The notes under the pieces were generated by a model. The model had not been told where the DNA came from and made no database searches. It saw only the letters and a program-made list of their open reading frames with translations. The position numbers and the translations under genes are program-made. From Spirosoma sp. (GTDB lineage: Bacteria > Bacteroidota > Bacteroidia > Cytophagales > Spirosomataceae), in contig NZ_JAPLET010000026.1 in the NCBI RefSeq assembly GCF_026391055.1, positions 917,125 to 981,124 on the forward strand: a DNA stretch of 64,000 bases. The letters are read 5' to 3'. This document shows, one piece after another, positions 1 to 8,786 of this stretch (position 1 is the stretch's first letter; every line of letters starts with the position of its first letter).

Positions 1-996
1 GCGAAAAAGGTGGTTATCGAAACCATCCAGCGAACGGCTACCGAGCACGCCATTGAAAACTGTGTGTCTGTTTTCAACATCGAATCAGATGATGTAAAGG
101 GCAAAGTTATTGGACGGGAAGGCCGTAATATTCGTGCTCTCGAAGCTGCAACCGGCGTCGAAATTATCGTCGATGATACCCCAGAAGCCATTATCATTTC
201 GGGCTTCGATCCGGTTCGGCGCGAGATTGCCCGGCTCTCCCTGCACCGGCTGGTACAGGACGGCCGTATCCACCCCGCCCGGATTGAAGAGATCGTTGCT
301 AAAACCCGCAAAAATATTGAAGACGAAATTGTTGAGATCGGCGAACGGACTGTCATCGACCTCGGCATTCACGGTCTTCACCCCGAACTGATCAAGATGG
401 TTGGCCGGATGCGCTTCCGGTCGAGTTACGGGCAAAACCTGCTCCAGCACTCCCGCGAAGTAGCCAAACTGTGCGCAACCATGGCGGCTGAACTGGGCCT
501 GAATGCCAAGCTCGCCAAGCGGGCTGGACTGCTTCACGACATTGGCAAAGTGTGGCCTGAAGAAGCCGAACTGCCCCACGCTATACTGGGCATGGAGCTT
601 GCCAAGAAATACAAGGAGAATCCAGAAGTTATCAATGCTATCGGTGCTCACCACGACGAGATCGAGATGACGAGTATGATTTCGCCGATTGTGCAGGTTT
701 GCGACGCCGTATCAGGCTCACGGCCGGGTGCCCGTCGTGAGATGATGGAGTCGTATATCAAACGGCTCAAGGAGCTGGAAGAACTGGCCGGAAATTTTCC
801 GGGCGTAACCAAGTGCTACGCCATTCAGGCCGGTCGCGAGTTGCGGATTATGGTCGATGCCGATCATGTTTCCGATGAGCGTGCCGGTATTCTATCGTAC
901 GAAATTTCGCAAAAAATAGAGAAAGAAATGCAGTATCCCGGTCAGATCAAAGTAACGGTCATTCGGGAAATGCGGGCAGTAGCTTACGCGAAGTAA
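1..996 (+). CDS. rny: Ribonuclease Y, C-terminal part (5' end outside window)
   Basis: Membrane-anchored endoribonuclease that starts mRNA decay. The reading frame is open from base 1, so the N-terminal membrane anchor and coiled coil lie upstream of the window. Visible are the KH domain with the GKVIGREGRNIR loop (about residue 31-42, counting from the valine codon at base 10) and the HD phosphohydrolase domain with QHSRE, LLHDIGK (H176/D177) and AHHDE, ending in the usual VTVIREMRA-type C-terminus. About 331 codons are present of a family length near 520. A 31-bp stem hairpin follows the stop codon. The identification is firm because KH plus HD in this order is diagnostic. Confidence 0.96.
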   Translation, partial: AKKVVIETIQRTATEHAIENCVSVFNIESDDVKGKVIGREGRNIRALEAATGVEIIVDDTPEAIIISGFDPVRREIARLSLHRLVQDGRIHPARIEEIVAKTRKNIEDEIVEIGERTVIDLGIHGLHPELIKMVGRMRFRSSYGQNLLQHSREVAKLCATMAAELGLNAKLAKRAGLLHDIGKVWPEEAELPHAILGMELAKKYKENPEVINAIGAHHDEIEMTSMISPIVQVCDAVSGSRPGARREMMESYIKRLKELEELAGNFPGVTKCYAIQAGRELRIMVDADHVSDERAGILSYEISQKIEKEMQYPGQIKVTVIREMRAVAYAK

Positions 997-1003
997 ACGT
1001 CAA

Positions 1004-1075
1004 TGGTTAATGAGAAATGGACAATGTATACTGGACGGAGTTAGCCAGTATACATTGTCCATTTCTCATTAACCA
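1004..1075. terminator. 31-bp perfect inverted repeat after rny
   Basis: Arms 1004-1034 and 1045-1075 are perfectly complementary, with a 10-nt loop. It begins 8 bases after the rny stop codon and ends 25 bases before the DUF4230 start. There is no clear T tract. It is probably a terminator or a 3'-end stabilising stem for rny. The stem is far longer than a normal intrinsic terminator and is one of a series of such repeats in this window. Confidence 0.7.
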
Positions 1076-1100
1076 GTATTCATTATACATTTAGCTCATT

Positions 1101-1766
1101 ATGGATTTCCTAACCACCGTTTTATTGCTGCTCGTTGGTGCAGGCGGGGGCGTTGCCCTGGCAAATGCATTGCGTAGGCGTACGGGCATCACAAATATTC
1201 GAACAGACTCGGTCATTCTGCTGGAACGGATTGAGAAAGTATTCAAGGTGGTTATGGCCGAAGGGTACTTCTCGGAAATTTACAACTACCAGGATCAGAA
1301 GAAAATTTTATATCTCCTCAATGACCCCAAAAAAGCGATGGTCATTGCCCGATCCAAAGTGCTGGTTGGTTTCGACTTTGCAAAAGTCCGGTTCAGGGCA
1401 CCCGATAATGGAGACAAAAAGCTGATCATCGAGTCATTTCCCGAACCAGAAGTCTTGTCTATCGATACTGATTACAAGTTTTACGACATACAGGCCGGCA
1501 TTTTGAACCACTTTAGTGGTGACGATTATACGCAGATTCTTGACGAAGCCAAACGAGCCATGAACGAACGGGCTATGCAGAGCGATCTGCCTAAAATTGC
1601 CAATAACCAGATTCAGTACATGATGTATCAACTGGCGAGTTCAATGGGTTGGCAGCTCCAGTTACCCGAAGCCGATCAGCAAAAGCTGGAAGCCCTCAAG
1701 GCGCAGGCAGAAGCCGAGGCACAGCCAACAAAATGGCTGAACGCAGGCAATCAGTCCGAAAGCTAA
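1101..1766 (+). CDS. DUF4230 domain membrane-anchored protein
   Basis: A 221-residue protein with one N-terminal membrane segment (about residues 4-22, LLLLVGAGGGVALA) followed by a basic stretch, so the rest is probably outside the cytoplasmic membrane or anchored to it. The body fits the DUF4230 family: an E-R-I-E-K-V-F-K-V region, YNYQDQKK, a beta-rich middle (SKVLVGFDFAKVRF) and a C-terminal helix with an Ala/Glu/Gln-rich tail (about 195-212). The family has no established biochemical role. The start ATG is the first in frame and is separated from rny by the hairpin. Family assignment is from recalled motifs and is fairly sure; function is unknown. Confidence 0.75.
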   Translation: MDFLTTVLLLLVGAGGGVALANALRRRTGITNIRTDSVILLERIEKVFKVVMAEGYFSEIYNYQDQKKILYLLNDPKKAMVIARSKVLVGFDFAKVRFRAPDNGDKKLIIESFPEPEVLSIDTDYKFYDIQAGILNHFSGDDYTQILDEAKRAMNERAMQSDLPKIANNQIQYMMYQLASSMGWQLQLPEADQQKLEALKAQAEAEAQPTKWLNAGNQSES

Positions 1767-1822
1767 ACGTTTTCTAACGGACTCATTACCTTTCTGGTTA
1801 CGTCAGAAACTATTTATCCGTT

Positions 1823-3844
1823 ATGCGAATCGGCTACCTGCTTCTGTTTTTTCTTCCCTGTTTCGTCAGCGCCCAGGACAGTACCGACGGGGGACTTTTC
1901 TGTCGGATGGGCAAGGTTCGTTATTTTGGACAGTCGGCCGCCAACCCGAAGGCAAGGCTGGCTTATCCGGGCGATGCCTCCATCGATGTTACGTATTACG
2001 GCCTCGACATGCGACTGACTACGTCACCAAACACGCTGCGGGCCGCCACCACAATTACGCTTAAAAGTACGGTGGCCTCGCTCGGCAGTTTCTACCTCGA
2101 CCTGAACTCAACAACGGCAACCACCGGAGAGGGTCTTCGAGTCGATTCCGTAAAAGCAGGCAGTCGAACGCTACCCTTTCAGCACGACCAGAATAAACTG
2201 ACCATCACTCCTCCGCAGCCGCTCACCATTGGTCAGGTGCTTACCTTAACAGTGTTTTATCAGGGTATTCCAAACAGTACGACCAATGGTAGTTTCAAGT
2301 TCGATAAACACGAAAGCACAGCTGATCCCGTCATATGGAGTTTGAGTGAACCTTATGGCGCTTCGGACTGGTTCCCCTGCCGGGATACACCAGCCGATAA
2401 AGCCGACTCGTCGTCGGTGCGTATTACCGCTCCGGCTCAGCTCGTTTCTGTTTCAAATGGCGCACTCGTCAGCACAACGTCGAATACTGACGGTACCAAA
2501 ACGTATCTGTGGCGCAACAGTTACCCTATTGCCCAATATCTGATCTCGATAGCCGTCTCCAATTATAGTGAATACAACACACCCGTCACATATGGCAGCC
2601 AGACCATGCCTGTTACGCACTACATCTACCCCGAAAACCTGGTTCAGGTTCAGGCTAGCCTCGACCGGACGCCGGGCATGATTCAGCTGTTCTCGAACCG
2701 GTTTGGCCCTTACCCGTTTTTACGCGAGAAATACGGTCATGCTCAGTTTGCGCGTAACAATGGCGGGATGGAGCATCAGACGATTTCGTCGATGGGCATA
2801 TCCTCATTGACACCAACGGTCATTGCTCATGAACTGGGCCATCAGTGGTTCGGCGATAAAATTACCTGCCGCGACTGGCAGAATATCTGGCTCAACGAAG
2901 GGTTTGCCTCTTATACCGAAGCGATCTATACCGAATCCGTAAGCGGGCTGGCTGGTTATCAGAACTACATGAACAATTTCATGAGTAGTGCCCGAACGGC
3001 CCGAGGCTCCATTTATGTGCAGGACATTTCCAACTTTAACAACATTTTCAGTAGCTCACGGACTTACGCCAAAGGGGCTGCTGTTCTGCACATGCTGCGG
3101 GGTGTTTTGGGCGACAGCACCTTTTCCCGCACCATACGCACGTACGCCGAATCGCCTGTACTGGCCTATAAAACGGCTGTAACTGAAGATTTCCAGACTG
3201 TAGCCGAACAGGTTTCCAGCCGTTCGCTGGATTACTTCTTTAAGGAATGGATTTATGGCGAAGGCTATCCGGTTTATAAGGCAACGGTATCGCCGGGAAG
3301 TACTGACAAGACGGTAACGGTACGGCTGGAACAACGAAATGCCTTTGCTACTAGTCCAGCTTCCTTTACCATGCCCGTGCAATTACAGATCAAATCAGCT
3401 GCGGGCGATACAACGGTAACGGTTGTCAACGATCGACCCGATCAAACATTTACCCTGCCCGCTAAAGGTACCGTATCCGGCCTGGTCGTCGATCCTTCTA
3501 ACTGGATCTTAAAAACCGTTGAAAGCGTTTCGGTTTCATCCTCTGTTACCCCTTCTACATCGGTAGTAACCGCCCTTGATGACCCTACGCCGGGCAGCTT
3601 CCGTTTATATCCTAACCCAACCACCGAAACCCTATTGGTTGATTTTACGCTGCCTTCTGGTGGGGCCGCCACTATTTCGCTCATTAATTTGCAGGGACAA
3701 CGTCTCCAAACAATAACCGACCCATCGCTTACAGCAGGCAAGCATACCAAAAGTCTCTCGCTCCACGGCTTACCTACCGGCCGCTATACGGTAATAATTG
3801 AGACATTGGATGGACGACAAAGCCGGGTAGTTTTAGTAAACTGA
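1823..3844 (+). CDS. Secreted M1 family metallopeptidase with T9SS sorting domain
   Basis: Zinc aminopeptidase of the M1 (gluzincin) family, exported and probably cell-surface bound. It has a signal peptide (residues 1-17, ending FVSAQ), the GGMEH substrate-binding motif at about 314-318, and the catalytic HELGH at 336-340 with the third zinc ligand E359 18 residues further on in NIWLNEG. An M1-type catalytic domain runs to about 490 and a beta-rich segment follows. The last ~80 residues (FRLYPNPT onward) are a type A type IX secretion sorting domain, which directs export through the Por system. The VOC gene starts 14 bases downstream and may be cotranscribed. The 673-residue length is normal for the Bacteroidota type. 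Confidence 0.95.
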   Translation: MRIGYLLLFFLPCFVSAQDSTDGGLFCRMGKVRYFGQSAANPKARLAYPGDASIDVTYYGLDMRLTTSPNTLRAATTITLKSTVASLGSFYLDLNSTTATTGEGLRVDSVKAGSRTLPFQHDQNKLTITPPQPLTIGQVLTLTVFYQGIPNSTTNGSFKFDKHESTADPVIWSLSEPYGASDWFPCRDTPADKADSSSVRITAPAQLVSVSNGALVSTTSNTDGTKTYLWRNSYPIAQYLISIAVSNYSEYNTPVTYGSQTMPVTHYIYPENLVQVQASLDRTPGMIQLFSNRFGPYPFLREKYGHAQFARNNGGMEHQTISSMGISSLTPTVIAHELGHQWFGDKITCRDWQNIWLNEGFASYTEAIYTESVSGLAGYQNYMNNFMSSARTARGSIYVQDISNFNNIFSSSRTYAKGAAVLHMLRGVLGDSTFSRTIRTYAESPVLAYKTAVTEDFQTVAEQVSSRSLDYFFKEWIYGEGYPVYKATVSPGSTDKTVTVRLEQRNAFATSPASFTMPVQLQIKSAAGDTTVTVVNDRPDQTFTLPAKGTVSGLVVDPSNWILKTVESVSVSSSVTPSTSVVTALDDPTPGSFRLYPNPTTETLLVDFTLPSGGAATISLINLQGQRLQTITDPSLTAGKHTKSLSLHGLPTGRYTVIIETLDGRQSRVVLVN

Positions 3845-3858
3845 CGACTTTTTAAGTC

Positions 3859-4323
3859 GTGAAAAAATTAGCAGTTGTTCTTCTTATTGCGTTGAGTGTG
3901 TCCACCTCAGGTTTTGTTTTCGGTCAGGATAAGCTTGGTATTACCCGACATAATCATATTTCCATTCACGTAAAAGATGTTCCAACGAGTGCGGCTTTTT
4001 ATCGGGATGTACTGGGCCTAAAGCCAATTCCTGTTCCAGAGAATCTGAAAGCCATTCGTGCCTGGTTTGATTTAGGAAACGGCCAGCAGATTCACCTTCT
4101 GGATGGCCGGACAGAGCAGATCGTTCATGATAAAAACGGCAGCCATTATGCCCTGTTTGTGGAGGATATCAACAAATCGGAGCAATACCTGAAAGCTAAA
4201 AACATCCCGTATCATCGGCAGGTACGCTTTGATGGAATTGTACAGGTCTACTTCTCTGATCTGGACGGCTACCTGTTTGAATTGAATGAGGATAAAAACA
4301 AAAAATCAATGACAACAAACTAG
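3859..4323 (+). CDS. VOC family (glyoxalase/bleomycin resistance-like) protein with signal peptide
   Basis: A 154-residue vicinal-oxygen-chelate fold protein. An N-terminal export signal (about 1-23, hydrophobic VVLLIALSVSTSGFVF) precedes a single VOC module: NHISIHVKD (probable metal His), FYRDVLGLKPI, a second half with HYALFVEDI, and YFSDLDGYLFELNE at the C-terminus (probable metal Glu). The start is GTG at 3859, 14 bases after the peptidase stop; it is chosen because it gives a complete signal peptide. The substrate cannot be told. Most VOC enzymes are cytoplasmic, so predicted export is the odd point; the family call is firm. Confidence 0.85.
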   Translation: MKKLAVVLLIALSVSTSGFVFGQDKLGITRHNHISIHVKDVPTSAAFYRDVLGLKPIPVPENLKAIRAWFDLGNGQQIHLLDGRTEQIVHDKNGSHYALFVEDINKSEQYLKAKNIPYHRQVRFDGIVQVYFSDLDGYLFELNEDKNKKSMTTN

Positions 4324-4498
4324 TGTTTTTATCCTGTTTTGAGGGTTTTGGAGCGTATTTACGAAAGCTGGAACCGCTTCCTCAATTAAACAGATCAGGA
4401 ATTAACATTTTCTGACTGGCTTGGTTTGTTAAGTAGGCGTCTATAGGCTGGTCAATTGATGAGCAGACTATTTAACTCAATACCCTACACGAGCAAAC

Positions 4499-5710
4499 AT
4501 GAAAGTATCATCCTCAGCGAACGACTTGGCAAATGCCACCACCCTATCTGTCCAGTCAACTAAATCTACAACTACACATAATCCTCTATCAGGTTCTGCC
4601 AGCCAGGTTATTCCTGATCTGATCTGTTTCTCGCACTTACGCTGGAACTTCGTATACCAGCGGCCTCAGCATTTACTAAGCCGGGCCTCAAAAAACTATC
4701 GGGTATGGTTTCTTGAGGAACCTATGTGGAGCGATAGCTTACATATGAGTGTAAGTAAGCAAACAGATCGGCTCACGGTATTGGTACCACACCTGCCGCA
4801 TGGTACTGACCCTGAAGAAGCCATTCGTCTACAGCGTCAGTTGCTGGACGAATTTATTGCTCGTGAAACCATTCGTTCGTTTGTCGCCTGGTATTACACG
4901 CCTATGGCGATGCTGTTTAGTGACCATCTGGAGCCTAGCCTAACGGTCTATGACTGTATGGATGAGTTATCCGCTTTCTGGGGTGCCCCTCCTCAGCTAC
5001 TGCAAAAGGAAAAGCAATTGATGCAACAGGCAGACGTTGTTTTCACGGGCGGTTACAGTCTGTATGAAGCTAAGCAAAGTCGGCATCCACATGTGTTTGC
5101 TTTTCCAAGCAGCATCGATTTTGCCCATTTCTCGTCGGCTCGTAAACCCCAGCCCGATCCTGTCGATCAGCGCTCAATTGCGACTCCCCGGATTGGCTTT
5201 AGCGGTGTTATTGACGAACGGTTCGACTACAAGCTCATGGGTGAACTAGCCGAACGTCGTCCGGATTGGCAGTTTGTCCTTCTCGGGCCAATCGTTAAAA
5301 TAGATCCTAAGCTACTTCCACATCAGCCAAATGTCCATTATCTGGGTATGAAGGCGTATAAAGATTTACCGATGTATTTCAGCAACTGGGATGTAGCCAT
5401 ATTACCTTTTGCACTCAACGAATCGACGCGGTTTATCAGCCCTACTAAAACCCCTGAGTATCTGGCGGCTGGCTTGCCGGTCGTATCAACGCCGATTCGG
5501 GATGTGATTCGGACCTATGGTAGTAAAGAACTGGTGGAAATTGCGAACAATGCCGAAACGTTCGAGCTGGCGATTGAGCGTATGATGACCAAGGAATCTT
5601 CCAACTGGCAAGCAGTCGACTCGTTCCTGAAAGAAAATTCGTGGGATCACACCTGGAGTGAGATGAACCGACTCATGGTCGCTCAGTTAAGTGTAGTGGT
5701 TGATCAGTAA
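4499..5710 (+). CDS. Glycosyltransferase, GT-B fold (GT1/GT4-like)
   Basis: A 403-residue probable glycosyltransferase. After a Ser/Thr-rich N-terminal tail of about 35 residues comes CFSHLRWNFVYQRPQHLL, typical of a Bacteroidota family of polysaccharide or teichuronic-acid-type transferases. The C-terminal nucleotide-sugar binding half carries RIGFSGVIDERFDY, FVLLGPI, and the donor-site region FISPTKTPEYLAAGLPVVSTPI, where the Glu and following Gly-Leu-Pro match GT4 enzymes. There is no signal or membrane segment, so it acts in the cytoplasm. It stands alone, with no polysaccharide cluster around it. Acceptor and product are unknown. Confidence 0.82.
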   Translation: MKVSSSANDLANATTLSVQSTKSTTTHNPLSGSASQVIPDLICFSHLRWNFVYQRPQHLLSRASKNYRVWFLEEPMWSDSLHMSVSKQTDRLTVLVPHLPHGTDPEEAIRLQRQLLDEFIARETIRSFVAWYYTPMAMLFSDHLEPSLTVYDCMDELSAFWGAPPQLLQKEKQLMQQADVVFTGGYSLYEAKQSRHPHVFAFPSSIDFAHFSSARKPQPDPVDQRSIATPRIGFSGVIDERFDYKLMGELAERRPDWQFVLLGPIVKIDPKLLPHQPNVHYLGMKAYKDLPMYFSNWDVAILPFALNESTRFISPTKTPEYLAAGLPVVSTPIRDVIRTYGSKELVEIANNAETFELAIERMMTKESSNWQAVDSFLKENSWDHTWSEMNRLMVAQLSVVVDQ

Positions 5711-5718
5711 ATGAGCAT

Positions 5719-5819
5719 AAGTTAGTAATTGGCTGCGCCTAAGTTGGTAAGTGGCTGACGCATAAATAATGTTTTCGCGTCAGCCACTTATCAACTTAGG
5801 CGCAGCCAATTACCGACTT
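5719..5819. terminator. 43-bp near-perfect inverted repeat between convergent genes
   Basis: Arms 5719-5761 and 5777-5819 match at 40 of 43 positions around a 15-nt loop. They fill the whole space between the glycosyltransferase stop codon and the 3' end of the convergent RqcH-like gene, which suggests a bidirectional terminator. The inner 13 bp of each arm (AAGTGGCTGACGC and its complement, apart from the outermost base pairs) recur in the hairpin at 44408-44488, which has the same loop length. Confidence 0.7.
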
Positions 5820-5821
5820 GT

Positions 5822-7495
5822 TTACTCCCCCTTTGGTACAACCAGCACAACATCTTCTTTCTCAATTATAACTTGTCCTTCCGCTAACCCTTTAGGCTTG
5901 CGAACATACTTTTTGGGGGTTACCGTAACCGGACATAAGCTATCCATCTTCCGTTTGGAATACCAGGCGGCCAATTCGGCGGCACGCTCAACAACCCGCT
6001 TTGGAAATGCTTTACCAGGCTGATATTTTATGACGACATGTGAGCCTGAAACATCGCGTGCATGAAGCCATAGATCATCCTTGTACGTGTAGCGCTGAGT
6101 AAGAAGGTCATTATTCTTGGCATTCCGGCCAATCAGAATACGAAACGAGTCGAACATTATCTCCTTAAAAAGTGGTGCTGCTTCTCCGGCGCTGGCGTAG
6201 TTTGTTTCCACCAGCAGATTATGCTGTTTAATATACCGACGAAGATCTTTCAGCGTTTTTATTGCTTCCAAATCTATCTTTTGCTGGTCTATGCGAACGA
6301 TTTCGGCTTCGCGGGCTGCTATCTGGTCGGAAAAATGCTGCTCTTCAAGCTTCTCGTTCTTAGCCTTCCGGTAGTAGTTCTCTGCATTCTTCTGCGGAGT
6401 GAGATCAGGCTTAAGCTTAATGACCAAAGGCTGGTCCCGGTAGAAATCGTATAGGGTAACCCGTTCCGGCGATTTCATACTGGGAGTAGACGGAATATCG
6501 TGCAGGTTAGCCATCAAAATATGTCCTTTTTCTTCATGGCTGGCTCCTTCTTCCTTCGATAGCAGCCTTTGCAGGGATACATCAATCTGCGACTCAGCCC
6601 GTTTTCGACGCTTTTCGAGCAGTTTTAGCAGATTTGCTTTCTCATGCTCAAATACAGTCAATCCATTAAACGACGTATAAAATCGGTTTGCCGCTTCGAT
6701 GGGGTCCGTAAACTCACGTCGGGGCGTATCAGCGGGTAAGTCATCGAACGGTAGTAGGCTAAGCGTTGGCTTGTGTTCCAGCCGAATCAGGAAGTAGTGC
6801 GGGTGCTCCAATTGGTACAACGCATCCTGAAGAACAGCCCACTTCTCGGGTCCTCCCCTAACGGCCCGCTTTGCTTCCTGTTCGTCAATCCACCTGTTTA
6901 CTACTTTACCAAACGTTGGGAAGAGTTTTCTGCGCTCGAAGTTAGCCTGCTCAAAAGCGGCATACGATTGGTCGATAGGCCGGTCAAAACCGTCCAACAG
7001 AAGCTGAGAATCAGTCGCCAGTTGGCGATTGAACAAGTCAACTACTTCATTTCCCTGAAACGCCAACAGGTTGGGACGATTACCGAAGAACTTAAAGACT
7101 AGCGAAACATCATCTTCCAGTACAATGGCCAGGCAGCGCTCATTCAGAAACGTCCGTACACCAATAACTGCCCGTTCTTTACCGGGCTCTCCAACGATAG
7201 ACTCGAACAAGTCGACGCTGTTTGTACGCGCACGCTGTACGCTTTCAGGAAAGAACAAGCCGGAGAAATCGGGGCGGAGGCTTGCCTTGATATAGAAGGG
7301 TTTATAATAGTTAATTTTTCCTTTGGCCTGAGCAAATACAAGAACTACCTCGTCCCGATCCTGACTAAAACACGCCATAAAGCGGAGGCCGGTAATGGAT
7401 TCATTGGCATGGATATTCGGACCAGGCGATTGAGGCAACAGGTATCCTTCAAGAGCGGGTCCAAGCTGCTTAAGGAAGTAAAAGTTAGTATGCAT
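5822..7495 (-). CDS. rqcH: NFACT family protein, RqcH-like ribosome rescue factor
   Basis: A 557-residue protein of the NFACT/Rqc2 family. In bacteria RqcH binds stalled 50S-peptidyl-tRNA complexes and recruits tRNA-Ala to add C-terminal alanine tails that mark nascent chains for degradation. The layout is an N-terminal NFACT-N region, a long charged helical middle (about 285-420, rich in EKRRKR and YYRKAKNEK, forming the coiled-coil M domain), and the C-terminal NFACT-R (DUF814) domain from about residue 470 with the signature DLWLHARDVSGSHVVIK. The family is sure. The symbol rests on the family role; the N-terminal half is divergent from Firmicutes proteins. It is convergent with the glycosyltransferase. 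Confidence 0.85.
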   Translation of the reverse strand: MHTNFYFLKQLGPALEGYLLPQSPGPNIHANESITGLRFMACFSQDRDEVVLVFAQAKGKINYYKPFYIKASLRPDFSGLFFPESVQRARTNSVDLFESIVGEPGKERAVIGVRTFLNERCLAIVLEDDVSLVFKFFGNRPNLLAFQGNEVVDLFNRQLATDSQLLLDGFDRPIDQSYAAFEQANFERRKLFPTFGKVVNRWIDEQEAKRAVRGGPEKWAVLQDALYQLEHPHYFLIRLEHKPTLSLLPFDDLPADTPRREFTDPIEAANRFYTSFNGLTVFEHEKANLLKLLEKRRKRAESQIDVSLQRLLSKEEGASHEEKGHILMANLHDIPSTPSMKSPERVTLYDFYRDQPLVIKLKPDLTPQKNAENYYRKAKNEKLEEQHFSDQIAAREAEIVRIDQQKIDLEAIKTLKDLRRYIKQHNLLVETNYASAGEAAPLFKEIMFDSFRILIGRNAKNNDLLTQRYTYKDDLWLHARDVSGSHVVIKYQPGKAFPKRVVERAAELAAWYSKRKMDSLCPVTVTPKKYVRKPKGLAEGQVIIEKEDVVLVVPKGE

Positions 7496-8786
7496 GAGTA
7501 CTCAGAAAGGTAGGCAAAATACAGTAGACAGCCGAATTATAGTCCCATATTCTGCATCCTTCACTGGTTTACTAAAACCAAAAAACTAAAATAAACAGGC
7601 AATATTATAACCATGCCGAAGGGCAAATCAGACACATACAAAACTTTAAATACGCTATATATGGACACTAATTATAACAATAAACTAATTAAATATCATT
7701 ATAATTAGTTTACAATAAAATCAATTGAATTATATACCTAAAAAATCAATAATAAATCAACTAGTCTTAGGCATTTGATCATCATGATTTTTCATCCCCT
7801 TCATCTCGTTACAGTGAAAACTCACGAACGCAGCACATTGCGGGTAATCTTATAAATGATACATAGTCCGACGATGAATCTAGCAAATTTTAACGCTCAA
7901 AATTTACCAGTTATCAAGTATGTTCTTCTCTAAAATTTCTGAAATAGTTTAGCAAAATAAGTCAGTTTACTACATTAATTTATCCTCCCTAAATAAAGTT
8001 ATGTACTTAAAAAATCAGCGGTATAATTATAGTCAATAACTTACTCTAATTCCTATCTTCGGAGTAAGTCTACTCTCTCGGTGTAACAACTATTCCAAAA
8101 AATCCATTAGTTGAATTCGGGCATAAGTTTGAATAAAGCAGGACAAAATAATGTTACAAACACTAAGGCCGTTCACATGTAACCAATTTAAACATAAAAT
8201 CATAATCCTTTAATGATCAGCAATTTGTCGATGAACGAGCACAGCAATAAAATACATACCAACAATTAGGCAAGCATAGATTTATGCAATGTTATCTTCT
8301 ATAAAGCATACTACACCCAATGCTATTTTACATGTTAACTAGCCACTTATGATGACAAAAAAGCAGTATTTATTACGAAATTTTAGCAATAAATTAAAGA
8401 CTTGGTTATATACGAAGTGTATACTTGAACAATATTTACCATGTTAAAAAACAGTAAAATCAATTAGCCATATATACCTATTTGTTGTTAGATATAAATA
8501 CTTAATTGTACTCGTATAAATACTTAAGTAAAGAAAATGATATTATTTTATTTATATTAATTAGTAAAATAAATAAATATAAACAAATCAATAAACCATA
8601 ATCCAAAGAAATAGCCAACTGTTTGATTGATAGACACTTCATTAATTAAGCTATATAACTATTAAGTTAATTAATTTCATTTTAATAGATTCAAAATCAC
8701 TATATTGTTACTAATTCTTTTTGAAATACAATTTATCATTCATAATATTGATTCGTTTTATTAAATAATTAACCAACCTATTTTTC
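7496..8786. other. AT-rich intergenic gap, no gene seen
   Basis: About 1.3 kb upstream of the first susC-like gene, strongly AT-rich, with frequent stops in all frames. I see no credible coding frame, RNA gene or insertion sequence ends. The last 66 bases are conserved in front of both susC copies (see the leader entry). The rest may be an upstream control region, decayed DNA, or both. Confidence 0.6.
8721..8786 (+). promoter_or_regulatory. Conserved 66-bp leader of the first susC copy
   Basis: The block starts TTGAAATACAATTT, contains ATAATATTGA and TTAACCAACCTA, and runs exactly 66 bp to the ATG. The same elements at the same total length precede the second susC ATG (14620-14685). In otherwise diverged AT-rich DNA this points to a retained promoter or 5' UTR. 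The TTTG at its left edge could be the end of a Bacteroidota -7 element, but the -33 box is not clear. Confidence 0.5.
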
